Shown: positions 41,701 to 50,069 of the stretch, one piece after another | Layout: each line of letters opens with the position of its first letter | How positions within the stretch are numbered: position 1 is the first letter of the stretch | The notes under the pieces: model-generated | What the model saw: only the letters and a program-made list of their open reading frames with translations | The model's database searches: none | Told to the model about the DNA's origin: nothing | Made by a program: the position numbers and the translations under genes | Source: Streptomyces sp. DvalAA-43 | Lineage (GTDB): Bacteria; Actinomycetota; Actinomycetes; Streptomycetales; Streptomycetaceae | Direction of reading: 5' to 3' | Assembly: GCF_900091725.1 (NCBI RefSeq) | Contig: NZ_FMBW01000074.1 | Coordinates: 62,001 to 126,000, forward strand | Length of the DNA stretch: 64,000 bases

Positions 41701-43566
41701 TCAGTACTTCAGGCCGTACCCCACCGGGTGCAGCACCCGGGCCGGGTCGTCCGCGCGCTGCACCGGGACCGGCAGGGTGCCCCGCGGCTCGGCGCGGCCC
41801 GCGATCACCCGGGCGGCGGCCCGCAGTTCGACATCGGTCCAGGAGTACGTGGCCAGGTTCGCCGTGAACCCGGTCCCGGCCAGCTGGGCGACGTCGTACG
41901 GATTGCGGATCGCCACCGTGATCACCGGGATGCCGGTCGCCGCCAGGGCGCTCACCAGGGTGCGCTGCGAGCTGGTCGCCGAGACGTTGTACGTCGCCAC
42001 GATCACCGCGTCCTTGCCCTGCGCGGCCGCCACCGCCTCCTCGATCTTCGCCTTGGTGGGGGCGGTGCCGGTGGACAGTGCGGTCGCCGCGTACCCCAGT
42101 TCACCGAAGGCGGTGGCCAGGGTGGTGGTCGGCGGTCCAGTGGTGCCGGAGGGGGAGGCGGGATCGGCACCGACCACGAGCAGGTTCCGGTGGGAGCGGC
42201 GGGAAAGCGGCAGCACCGCACCGTCGTTGGCGAGCAGGGTGGTGGTGCGCTCCGCGATCCGGTCGGCGGCGGCGAGGTGCGACCGGGTGCCGACGGTGCG
42301 GTCCACCCCCGAGTGGCTGACGAACGGGTGGTCGAAGAGCCCGAGCTTCGCCTTCAGCCGCAGAATGCGCAGGATCGATTCATCGATCCTGGCCTCGCTG
42401 ATCTCACCGCTCTTCACGGCCTCCAGGACGGCGTTCCAGGAGACGTCCAGGCTCGGCGGGTTGAGCAGCTGGTCGACGCCCGCCTTGAGGGCGAGGACCG
42501 GCACGCGGTCGTCGCCGTACTTGGTCCGCACCCCTTCCATGCCGAGCGCGTCGGTCACCACGACACCGTCGTAACCGAGTTCCTGGCGCAGGATGCCGGT
42601 GAGGATCGGGTGGGACAGCGTCGCCGGGTCCCCGGCCGGGTCCAGGGCCGGGACCACGATGTGCGCGGTCATGATCGAGTCGATGCCCGCGGCGATCGCG
42701 GCCCGGAACGGCGGCTTGTCCAGCTCGGCCCACTGCTCCCGGGTGTGGGTGATGACGGGCAGGCCGGTGTGGCTGTCGGTGCTGGTGTCGCCGTGGCCCG
42801 GGAAGTGCTTGGCCGTCGAGGCGATATTGCTGCTCTGATACCCCTTCACCTGCGCGGCGACCAGGCCGGCCACGGACTGCGGGTCGGAGCCGAAGGACCG
42901 TACGCCGATCACCGGGTTGGCCGGGTTGACGTTGACGTCGGCGTCCGGGGCGTAGTTCTGGTTGATGCCGATCGCGGCCAGCTCGGCGCCCGCGATCTGC
43001 CCGGCCCGGCGTGCGTCGGAGCGCGAGCCGCCCGCGCCCAGCGCCATCGCACCGGGCATCAGGGTGGCGGGCTCGCCGACCCGGCAGACGATGCCGTGTT
43101 CCTGGTCGGTGGAGACGAGGAGCGGCAGCGGGGTGGGCCCGGCGAGACCGGCGCGCTGGATGCCGTTGGAGAGGTCGGCGATCTGGTGCGGGTCGCGGGT
43201 GTTGTGGGCCCAGGCGAAGTAGATGATCCCGCCGACGTGGTACTTGCCGATCATCTCGGCGGCCGTGCGGACCCCGATCTCGGCCAGGTTGGCGTCGATG
43301 TCGGCCTGGTCGGGGTCGGTGGCGGAGTGCCCGTACACCCGCATCACGAAGAGCTGCCCGACCTTCTCCTCCAGGGTCATCCCGGAGATGATCCGCCGGA
43401 GGCGCTTGGTGGTGGCGGCTGAATGGTGCTGTCCGCCGCTGTGTCCGCTGCTCGGGGACCGCTGGGCGGCGACCGCGCCGGGGGCGAGGCCCGTGCCGGT
43501 GACGGCGGCGACTGCCGTCGCGGCGGTGGCGGTGAGGAGGGTGCGTCTGGAGGTGCGGTGGTGCAC
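41701..43566 (-). CDS. Secreted glycoside hydrolase family 3, beta-N-acetylhexosaminidase type (NagZ-like)
   Basis: From the GTG at 43566 (AAGGAG upstream) the protein is 621 residues with a twin-arginine signal (TSRRTLLTATAATAVAA). The GH3 N-domain contains KHFPGHGDTSTDSH, the NagZ-type motif with the His/Asp pair used as general acid/base, and the nucleophile region VVTDALGMEGV. A second GH3 domain follows. NagZ-type enzymes remove GlcNAc from cell-wall fragments or chitin oligomers. The Tat signal and length fit secreted actinobacterial members. The longer frame to 43626 lacks a ribosome site. Confidence 0.88.
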   Translation of the reverse strand: MHHRTSRRTLLTATAATAVAAVTGTGLAPGAVAAQRSPSSGHSGGQHHSAATTKRLRRIISGMTLEEKVGQLFVMRVYGHSATDPDQADIDANLAEIGVRTAAEMIGKYHVGGIIYFAWAHNTRDPHQIADLSNGIQRAGLAGPTPLPLLVSTDQEHGIVCRVGEPATLMPGAMALGAGGSRSDARRAGQIAGAELAAIGINQNYAPDADVNVNPANPVIGVRSFGSDPQSVAGLVAAQVKGYQSSNIASTAKHFPGHGDTSTDSHTGLPVITHTREQWAELDKPPFRAAIAAGIDSIMTAHIVVPALDPAGDPATLSHPILTGILRQELGYDGVVVTDALGMEGVRTKYGDDRVPVLALKAGVDQLLNPPSLDVSWNAVLEAVKSGEISEARIDESILRILRLKAKLGLFDHPFVSHSGVDRTVGTRSHLAAADRIAERTTTLLANDGAVLPLSRRSHRNLLVVGADPASPSGTTGPPTTTLATAFGELGYAATALSTGTAPTKAKIEEAVAAAQGKDAVIVATYNVSATSSQRTLVSALAATGIPVITVAIRNPYDVAQLAGTGFTANLATYSWTDVELRAAARVIAGRAEPRGTLPVPVQRADDPARVLHPVGYGLKY

Positions 43567-43882
43567 GTGAGCTCCTTCGGCCGTACTCGGGGACGAGGGG
43601 TGGTGAAAGAAACTGCCAAGGAGCACGGATATCCAGAAAATAACTTCCGGTCAAGGGTCCGGACCGTTTCGGTCCCGTGCGGCGTGCTGGGCGGCGCGGG
43701 CCTTGCGACGCGGTCGGGCGGAGCGGCTGAGGGCTGCGGGCCGCGGACCGGGCGGGACGTCACGGGCGTGCGGGCGTACGGGCGTACGGGCGGCGTGGCC
43801 AGGTGGCGTGGATCGGGCGGGACATCCCGGGGCACACGGGCACACGGGCAGCGCGGCCAGGCAGCACGGGCCGGGCGGGACG
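43567..43882. repeat. Intergenic region with about three 60-bp direct repeats
   Basis: Between the GH3 and LysR genes, units beginning CGGGCGGGACGTCACGG occur near 43758, 43818 (variant CATCCC) and 43876, each followed by alternating CGTACGGG- or ACACGGGC-type short repeats. The promoter of the leftward GH3 gene probably lies in the AT-richer part near 43605-43650. No gene is seen. Confidence 0.65.
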
Positions 43883-44806
43883 TCACGGACACGCGGACGG
43901 CGTCAGCCCCACCGCGGCCCCGTGCGCCCGCAGCGCGGACACCGCCGCCGTGATCGCGGGCCGCCGGGCCGCCTCCGTACGCCACAGCGCGTACAGCCGT
44001 CGCGCCGGTACGGGATCGAGCGGCACCGCCACCACCCCCGGCGGCAGTTGCCCCCGCCCCAGGCGCGGGATCATCGCGACCCCGAGTCCGGCGGCGAGCA
44101 GGGCCAGCTGGGTGTGGTTCTCCTCCGCCTGGTGCCGGATGTCCGGCTCGTAACCCGCCGCCCGCAGTGTCCGTACCAGCCAGTCGTGGCAGACGGTCCC
44201 CGGCGGCTGGCAGATCCACCGCTCCTTCGCCAGCTCCTCGCGCCGCACCGCTTCCCGCCCGGCGAGACGGTGCCCCTCCGGCACCAGCAGATCGCAGTGG
44301 TCGTCCCCGATCACCGCCTGCGCCACGCCCTCCGGGGCGGGCAGCGGGGCGATGTCCCAGTCGTGGGCGACCGCCAGATCGATCACCCCCTTGGCCACCA
44401 GATCGACGGAGAGATGCGGATCGACCTCGGTCATCCGGACGTCCAGGGCCGGGTGGTCCCGGTCCAGCCCCGCCAGCACCCCGGGCAGCAGCCCGCGCGC
44501 CGCGGACGCGAACGCGCCGATCGACAGCCGTCCGGTCGGCAGCCCCCTGCGCTCCTCCAGCGAGGTCTCGGCACGCTCCACGATCGCCAGCAACTGCTGG
44601 GCGGTCTCGGCGAGATGGAGCGCCTCCTCGGTCAGTGCGACCCCGCGCCCGCGCCGTTCGAGCAGCGTCGTACGGGTCTCCCGCTCCAGCTTGGTGATCT
44701 GCTGCGAGACCGCCGACGGGGTGTAGCCGAGCGCGGCGGCGGCGCCCGCGACGGAGCCGTGGACGGAGACCGCGTGCAGCGCACGCAGCCGGGCGAGATC
44801 GAGCAC
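43883..44806 (-). CDS. LysR-family transcriptional regulator
   Basis: From GTG 44806 (GGGAGGT upstream) the protein is 307 residues. It has the N-terminal winged HTH (GSVAGAAAALGYTPSAVSQQ) and the periplasmic-binding-like effector domain (GRLSIGAFASAARGLLPGVL; ERWICQPPGTVCHDWLV). It is divergent from an EamA transporter gene and probably controls it. The 161-base intergenic region holds an 18-bp perfect palindrome suited to a LysR site. The frame open to 44917 would add an unlikely N-terminal extension. Confidence 0.9.
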   Translation of the reverse strand: MLDLARLRALHAVSVHGSVAGAAAALGYTPSAVSQQITKLERETRTTLLERRGRGVALTEEALHLAETAQQLLAIVERAETSLEERRGLPTGRLSIGAFASAARGLLPGVLAGLDRDHPALDVRMTEVDPHLSVDLVAKGVIDLAVAHDWDIAPLPAPEGVAQAVIGDDHCDLLVPEGHRLAGREAVRREELAKERWICQPPGTVCHDWLVRTLRAAGYEPDIRHQAEENHTQLALLAAGLGVAMIPRLGRGQLPPGVVAVPLDPVPARRLYALWRTEAARRPAITAAVSALRAHGAAVGLTPSACP

Positions 44807-44850
44807 CGGACCTCCCGGACCTCGGTGATGTGCCGGCCGGCGCACCGGCT

Positions 44851-44868
44851 GATCAGTGATCACTGATC
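44851..44868. promoter_or_regulatory. Perfect 18-bp palindrome between lysR and eamA genes
   Basis: GATCAGTGA/TCACTGATC lies 45 bases from the LysR start and 99 bases from the EamA start. LysR regulators bind such dyads in divergent promoters. This is the obvious operator candidate. Confidence 0.6.
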
Positions 44869-44967
44869 CCCTCGGCCGACCCTCACATGATTCATTAGCA
44901 ACACTCAATTTCACCATGAAGAAATCCGCGCTGGTGCTACATGGTCGGTGCGGGTGATCCTCGGGGC

Positions 44968-45924
44968 ATGCGTCCCCTCCACATCGCCCTGGCCGCCCTG
45001 GTGGCCGCCGTCTGGGGTGTCAATTTCGTCGTCATCGAGCTCGGCCTCGCACACTTCCCGCCGCTGCTCTTCTCCGCCCTGCGCTTCCTGGTCGCCGCGC
45101 TGCCCGCGGTCTTCTTCGTCGGCCGGCCCAAGGTCGCGTGGAAGTGGATCGTGGGTGTCGGGCTGGCCCTCGGAGTGGCGAAGTTCGGACTGCTCTTCAT
45201 CGGCATGGACCGGGGGATGCCCGCCGGTCTCTCCTCCCTCGTGCTCCAGGTCCAGGCGGTCTTCACGGCCCTCTTCGCCGCCGTGGCCCTCGGCGAACGG
45301 CCGGGAAGGGTACGGGTGCTGGGGATGGGCGTGGCCCTCGCCGGTATCGGGGTCGCGGCGGTCGACGAGGGCGCGGGCGGGCCCATGCTCGCCTTCGTCC
45401 TGGTGATCGTGGCGGCGGCCTGCTGGGGCGTGTCCAACGTACTCACCCGCAAGGCCGCCCCGCCCGACTCGCTCAACTTCATGGTGTGGGTCTCGACCGT
45501 GCCCGTACTCCCCCTGCTCGGCCTCTCCCTCCTCTTCGAGGGCTGGGACCGCGACGCGGAGGCGCTGGCCGCACTGGACTGGAGCGGCGCCGGGATCATC
45601 GTCTACGTCGCCTGGATCACCACCGTCTTCGGCTTCGGCGCCTGGGGCTTCCTGCTGCGCCACCACCCGGCCTCCTCGGTGGCCCCCTTCACCCTGCTCG
45701 TCCCGGTCTTCGGGATGTCCTCGGCCGCCCTGCTGCTGGACGAGTCGGTGAGCCCGCTGCGGTGGTGCGCGGCGGCGCTGCTGGTGGGGGGAGTGGCGCT
45801 GACGTCCTTGGCGGGGGCGCGGCGGATCGGGGCGGGGGCGGGGGCGGTCGGCCCCGCCCGGGTTCCCCGTATCCCCGCGACTCGTACGGCCGGTGGACCT
45901 TCCCGGCACCGGCCGCCTTGTTGA
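44968..45924 (+). CDS. EamA/DMT-family transporter
   Basis: From ATG 44968 the protein is 318 residues with ten membrane segments in two EamA repeats (AALVAAVWGVNFVVIELGLA, and a second AACWGVSNVLTRKAAP). Each repeat has the Trp-Gly at the start of the helix typical of drug/metabolite transporters that export amino acids or related solutes. The last 35 residues are Gly/Arg/Pro-rich. ATG 44941 is also in frame but would precede the first helix by extra residues. It is likely regulated by the divergent LysR. Confidence 0.85.
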   Translation: MRPLHIALAALVAAVWGVNFVVIELGLAHFPPLLFSALRFLVAALPAVFFVGRPKVAWKWIVGVGLALGVAKFGLLFIGMDRGMPAGLSSLVLQVQAVFTALFAAVALGERPGRVRVLGMGVALAGIGVAAVDEGAGGPMLAFVLVIVAAACWGVSNVLTRKAAPPDSLNFMVWVSTVPVLPLLGLSLLFEGWDRDAEALAALDWSGAGIIVYVAWITTVFGFGAWGFLLRHHPASSVAPFTLLVPVFGMSSAALLLDESVSPLRWCAAALLVGGVALTSLAGARRIGAGAGAVGPARVPRIPATRTAGGPSRHRPPC

Positions 45925-46053
45925 CCACGAGGGTGTCGAACGGCTCGCCGCGGGCGGTGGGCAGGGCGTCGTGGGGGCGGCGGGCCGTGCCGGTCTTCCG
46001 CCGGTGCGGCGGGGGCTACGGGCCGTTGCCGCACCGGAGGCCGGGGCGGCCGG

Positions 46054-46788
46054 TCACTCCTCGTCCGGGCGGCTGCGGCTGCACGCGAGCACGCCGGGCA
46101 CGGCGGCCAGCCGGGCGGTGAGCCCGGCGGCGTCGCCGTGACCCTGGAGCGCCAGGGCGATCTCCACCGTCCGCCCGTCGGACTCCACGCCCGGCGTCGT
46201 CGGGTCGGTGACCGTGCGCAGTTCGCACACGGAGAACCCGGCCCGTGTGCACTGGTCCAGGAGTTCCCGCAGCAGTCCGGTGCCCTGGAGGTAGACGATG
46301 CGGAATCCGGTCGGCGCCTCGTGCCCCGAGGACAGGCGGCGCAGCAGCGGCCGTACCCCGTAGGAGACTCCGAAGTAGCCGGCGACGGCCAGCACCGCGA
46401 GCAGGGGCAGGCCGGCGGCGGCGGCCGAGCCCACCGCCGCGGTCAGCCAGACCGTGGCCGCCGTGGTCAGCCCCTGCACCGAGCCGCGGTTCACGAAGAT
46501 CACACCGGCGCCGATGAAGCCCAGCCCCGACACGATCTGCGCCGCCATCCGGGAGGGGTCCAGCACCACCGTGCCCGTGTGCAGCACATCGGTGAATCCG
46601 TACTTGCTCACCAGCGTGAACAGGGCCGCGCCCGCACCGACCGTGGTGTAGGTCCGCAGCCCCGCCGCCTTCTGCCGGACCTGCCGCTCCACCCCGATCA
46701 CCCCCGACAGCAGGAGCGCCACCAGGAACTCCACGACCTGGGCCCAACCCTGCCCGACCGGTTCGCCCGGCCACACCGCCAACGTCAT
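46054..46788 (-). CDS. MgtC/SapB family membrane protein
   Basis: From ATG 46788 (AGGAGG upstream) the protein is 244 residues. The N-terminal membrane domain has LLLSGVIGVERQVRQKAAGL, then LRTYTTVGAGAALFTLVSKY and GLGFIGAGVIFVNRG, the classic MgtC pattern. A cytosolic ACT-like domain of about 90 residues follows. MgtC proteins affect Mg2+ homeostasis and membrane ATPase activity. It is a lone gene. The 129 bases downstream, up to the EamA stop, hold nothing recognisable. Confidence 0.88.
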   Translation of the reverse strand: MTLAVWPGEPVGQGWAQVVEFLVALLLSGVIGVERQVRQKAAGLRTYTTVGAGAALFTLVSKYGFTDVLHTGTVVLDPSRMAAQIVSGLGFIGAGVIFVNRGSVQGLTTAATVWLTAAVGSAAAAGLPLLAVLAVAGYFGVSYGVRPLLRRLSSGHEAPTGFRIVYLQGTGLLRELLDQCTRAGFSVCELRTVTDPTTPGVESDGRTVEIALALQGHGDAAGLTARLAAVPGVLACSRSRPDEE

Positions 46789-47075
46789 GTGCCAACCTCC
46801 TGTCCTTGAGGGCAACACCTGACGCTATCGCCTCAATTGTCCCTACCCGGAAGGGCGGACGGCACGCACGCCGGTCGCGCCGCTTCCCGCTCACCACGCG
46901 CACGGGCCGACGCCGGTGGTGGCGGCGGAGTCGCCGTCCCGGGCGCGGAAGAGGAGGCCGTGCGCATCGATGGGAAGCGGCGGGAGCGAGGCGGCCGGCG
47001 ACCGAACCACCTGTTGAGCCCGGCGGGATGGGCTTGAGGACACCTGCTGGCCTAAATGCCTCCTACGGTCGGTCC

Positions 47076-47603
47076 ATGACCACTTCGTCGAAGAGTCCAG
47101 CCCCGTTCCTTCCGGGCGAGCGCGGTGAGCTGCTGCACGCACTCGCGGAGCAGAGGGCGTTTCTGCTGATCACCACGCGCGCCATCACCGACGCCCAGGC
47201 CGCCGAGCGCACGACCGTGAGCGGGCTCACCCTGGGCGGGATCGTCAAGCACCTCACCCGGGGCGAGCAGGTGTGGACGCAGATCATGGCCAAGGGGGAC
47301 GGTGAACTGCCGGAGGGCATGCTCGACCTGGAGCAGTACCGCATGGTCGAAGGCGAGACGCTCGCCGGGCTGCTCCAGCAGTACGCCGCCGCCGCTCACC
47401 GGACCGAGGAGTCCGTGGCTGCCCTGCCGGACCTCGACCGGAGCGTGCCCCTTCCCAGGACTCCGTGGTCGCCGCCGGAAACCGTCCACTGGTCCGCACG
47501 CCGGATCCTGCTGCACCTGATCAGGGAGACGGCCCAGCACGCCGGACACGCGGACATCATCCGGGAAGCACTCGACGGGGCGAGCACCACCGCTCAACGG
47601 TGA
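47076..47603 (+). CDS. DinB-family protein (mycothiol transferase/DUF664 type)
   Basis: This 175-residue protein fits the DinB four-helix fold: LLHALAEQRAFLLITTRAIT, then the first His in GGIVKHLTRGEQVW, and a C-terminal LLHLIRETAQHAGHADIIRE with the two His of the metal triad. Actinobacterial members are thiol (mycothiol)-dependent transferases or of unknown function. The frame is open upstream to 46806, but the ATG at 47076 begins the conserved part. It is transcribed alone. Confidence 0.85.
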   Translation: MTTSSKSPAPFLPGERGELLHALAEQRAFLLITTRAITDAQAAERTTVSGLTLGGIVKHLTRGEQVWTQIMAKGDGELPEGMLDLEQYRMVEGETLAGLLQQYAAAAHRTEESVAALPDLDRSVPLPRTPWSPPETVHWSARRILLHLIRETAQHAGHADIIREALDGASTTAQR

Positions 47604-47763
47604 TCGCCCGCGGCCGGGGAGCTTCGAGGAGTCCCCGCACAACAACCGGCACCCTGCCGACGACCGCCCCGCCGGACTTCGGCACCGGGCCGGACCCGGT
47701 GCCCCCGGCCCGCCCTGCGGCCACGCTCAACAACGCCTCCGGACACGCCCCGGACGCGCGGCC

Positions 47764-48552
47764 CTACCGCCCTGCCGCGCCCACCCGCAGCAAGTACTCC
47801 CGCCCCTCGGCCAGCAGGCCCGGCAGTTCCGCCGCGTGCGGGTGCCAGCGCTTTTCGTACTCCCAGCAGACCCAGCTCTCCGGATCCAGCGTGGACAGGC
47901 AGGTCTCCAGGGGCAGTACCCCGGCGCCCAGGGGCAACGGCTCGGTGTTCTCGGCCGAGGCGATGTCCTTCACCTGTACGTAGCCCAGGTGCGGGGCCAG
48001 TACCGCATGGCTCGCGGGCGGTTCCTCGCCGGACAGCCAGGTGTGCATGATGTCCCACAGTGCGCCGACCTGACCGTGGCCGACCGTTCCGACGACCCGG
48101 GCCACGTCGACACCGGCCCGGTGCGAGTCGTGGGTTTCCAGCAGGATGCGTACGTCCTGGTCGGCGGCGTGCGGGGCGGCGGCGGCCAGGCGGCGGGCGG
48201 CGGTCGCGTCGGCCACGGCGGGGTCCTGGCCGCCGCCGCCCGGGAAGACCCGGACGTTCTGTGCGCCCAGGTCGTGCGCCAGGTCCACCAGTTCGGCGAG
48301 CTCCGCCAGTACGGGGGCGTCGTCGCCCTCGGCGGCGGCCCGGACGTAGCCGGCGACGGTCAGGATCTCGATGCCGTTGTCCTTGAACTCCTGGACCACG
48401 GCGGCCCGTTCGGGCGCGGAGAGGCCCGGGTGCACCGGCTCCTCGGGGTGGGCGCGCAGTTCCACTCCCTGGTAGCCGTGTCCGGCGGCGAGCCGGACGA
48501 CATCGGCGACCGGCATTCCCGGGACTCCGAGGGTCGAGAAAGCGAGCTTCAC
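47764..48552 (-). CDS. Sugar phosphate isomerase/epimerase family TIM-barrel protein
   Basis: This 262-residue protein matches the AP-endonuclease-2-like TIM barrel: MKLAFSTLGVPGMP at the start, GYQGVELRAHP, then NVRVFPGGG, LLETHDSHRAG and HTWLSGEEPPASHAV, with metal-ligand Glu, Asp and His. These enzymes isomerise ketoses or inositol derivatives or act in cofactor biosynthesis. It is 46 bases downstream of the GAF gene on the same strand and may be the last gene of the leftward operon, though a function linking them is not apparent. Confidence 0.82.
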   Translation of the reverse strand: MKLAFSTLGVPGMPVADVVRLAAGHGYQGVELRAHPEEPVHPGLSAPERAAVVQEFKDNGIEILTVAGYVRAAAEGDDAPVLAELAELVDLAHDLGAQNVRVFPGGGGQDPAVADATAARRLAAAAPHAADQDVRILLETHDSHRAGVDVARVVGTVGHGQVGALWDIMHTWLSGEEPPASHAVLAPHLGYVQVKDIASAENTEPLPLGAGVLPLETCLSTLDPESWVCWEYEKRWHPHAAELPGLLAEGREYLLRVGAAGR

Positions 48553-48598
48553 GTGGGTGGTCCTTCCGTCGTCGTCCGGCCGCCCTTCCGGCCCGGCC

Positions 48599-49207
48599 TC
48601 AGCAGGGCTCCCGGAGCAGCTGTCCCAGACTATCCAGCAGCCTCAGCGCGTCCGCCCGTTGCCGGGGCCCGAGCCGCCCGCACGGTTCCGGCGCACCGGC
48701 ACCGGCCGCTGCGTACGCCGCCACCCGCAACGCCGCGGCGGCCTGCCGGGCGAACATGGCGAGCAGGTCCAGTTCCCGGATGTCCGTGCGGGCGCGGGGG
48801 GACGGGTCGAGCACCTCCAGCACACCGAGCACCCGGCCGTCGCTGATCAGCGGGGCCGCCATCAGGGCGCTCGGCACGAACTCGGTGGACTCGGCGAGCG
48901 CGCGGTCGAACGAGGAGTCCGTGGTGAGGTCGTCCACCACCATCGGCTCGCCGGACGTCGCCACCCAGCCCGCTATCCCGCGACCGGCCGGGAACCGGCG
49001 GCCCACCAGGAACTCCTCGCCCTGGCCGGAGACCGCCTGGAAGACCAGCTCGTCCGCCTCCTCGTCCAGCAGGAAGACCGAGCTGGCCGCCGCGCCGAAG
49101 ATCGCGCGGGCCACGTCGACGACGGACTGGAGGAGCTCGCGCCGGTGCGGATCGGCCGGCGGCACCGTGCCCGCGGTGGGCACTGATTCAGTTCTCGGAG
49201 TCATCAC
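48599..49207 (-). CDS. GAF-domain sensory protein
   Basis: This 202-residue protein is essentially one GAF domain (residues about 30-170): IFGAAASSVFLLDEEADELV, RRFPAGRGIAGWVATSGEPM and MAAPLISDGRVLGVLEVLDP. A short C-terminal helix follows. No output domain is present, so it probably senses a small ligand and works through a partner. Its start overlaps the end of the subtilase gene by 20 bases, and the subtilase lies directly behind the cyclase/ATPase gene, so the three are co-expressed. GAF domains often bind cyclic nucleotides, which would fit the neighbouring cyclase; that link is inference. Confidence 0.8.
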   Translation of the reverse strand: MMTPRTESVPTAGTVPPADPHRRELLQSVVDVARAIFGAAASSVFLLDEEADELVFQAVSGQGEEFLVGRRFPAGRGIAGWVATSGEPMVVDDLTTDSSFDRALAESTEFVPSALMAAPLISDGRVLGVLEVLDPSPRARTDIRELDLLAMFARQAAAALRVAAYAAAGAGAPEPCGRLGPRQRADALRLLDSLGQLLREPC

Positions 49208-50066
49208 AGACCTCTTCTGCCGGGGTGGAAGGCCGCGGACCGAACCGCACGTTGGCCGCGGAGAGATAGAGGGCGTTCTTGAGCTGGAAGGCCGTCATCC
49301 TGGGATGGGCCGAGAGCAGACGGGCGCACAGCCCGCTGATGTACGGGGTCGCGAAGCTGTTCCCGGTGGTACGGATCGAGGTACCGCCCAGCCACGGCAC
49401 CGTCACGTTCTGGCCGGGGGCGAAGAACTCCACCGGCGGGTCGGGGTTGTAGAGGTGCAGGTCCGGGTCCGCCTCCTGGTGGCTGCCCACGGAGATCACC
49501 GAGGCGAACCGCCACGGATAGCTCTCCACCGGGGAGTTGTGCGCCGAGGCGACGACGACCGTGCGGTTGAAGTAGGCGTGGTCGGCCAGCGCGTGCAGCT
49601 CCTCGGCGAACCGTGCGCGGGTGGTGGACAACGACAGGTTCACCACGTCGAACCCCTGCTCCACCGCCCAGCGCAGCCCGGCCAGCAGCACGTCCCCGGT
49701 GCCGGAGAACCGCTCGCCCAGCACCCGTACGCTGTGCAGTTCGCACTCCGGGGCGGTCCGCCGGATGATGCCCGCGCACGCGGTGCCGTGTCCGCAGGAG
49801 TCCCCGGTGTCGGTCGGCCGCACCTCGGTCCCGCCCGTCTCCGGGTCCTTGATCACCACCCATGAGCCGTCGACCGGGCCGACGCCCGGATGGTCGCGCT
49901 CGACGCCCGAGTCCACCACGCAGACCCGTACACCCCGCCCGGTGCCCGGTACAGCCCCGGCACCGTGCCCGGGGCCCGGGTCCGCGAGGACCGGCACGTC
50001 ATCGGGTCCGCGTCCGCGCAGACTCCAGGTCAGTCCCGGCCCCGGTGCCGTGTCCGTGGTCGTCAT
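49188..50066 (-). CDS. Cytosolic subtilisin-like serine protease (S8)
   Basis: This 292-residue protein has the S8 triad: Asp52 in VCVVDSG, His93 in CGHGTACAG and Ser237 in TGNSFATPYISG, with an oxyanion Asn at about 177 in ASAHNSP. There is no signal peptide, propeptide or membrane helix, so it should act in the cytosol on a defined substrate. Small cytosolic subtilases near RiPP genes can be leader peptidases. It starts three bases after the cyclase/ATPase stop and overlaps the GAF gene. Other possibilities are a regulatory protease triggered by the cyclase protein. Confidence 0.85.
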   Translation of the reverse strand: MTTTDTAPGPGLTWSLRGRGPDDVPVLADPGPGHGAGAVPGTGRGVRVCVVDSGVERDHPGVGPVDGSWVVIKDPETGGTEVRPTDTGDSCGHGTACAGIIRRTAPECELHSVRVLGERFSGTGDVLLAGLRWAVEQGFDVVNLSLSTTRARFAEELHALADHAYFNRTVVVASAHNSPVESYPWRFASVISVGSHQEADPDLHLYNPDPPVEFFAPGQNVTVPWLGGTSIRTTGNSFATPYISGLCARLLSAHPRMTAFQLKNALYLSAANVRFGPRPSTPAEEVCDDSEN

Positions 50067-50069
50067 CGC

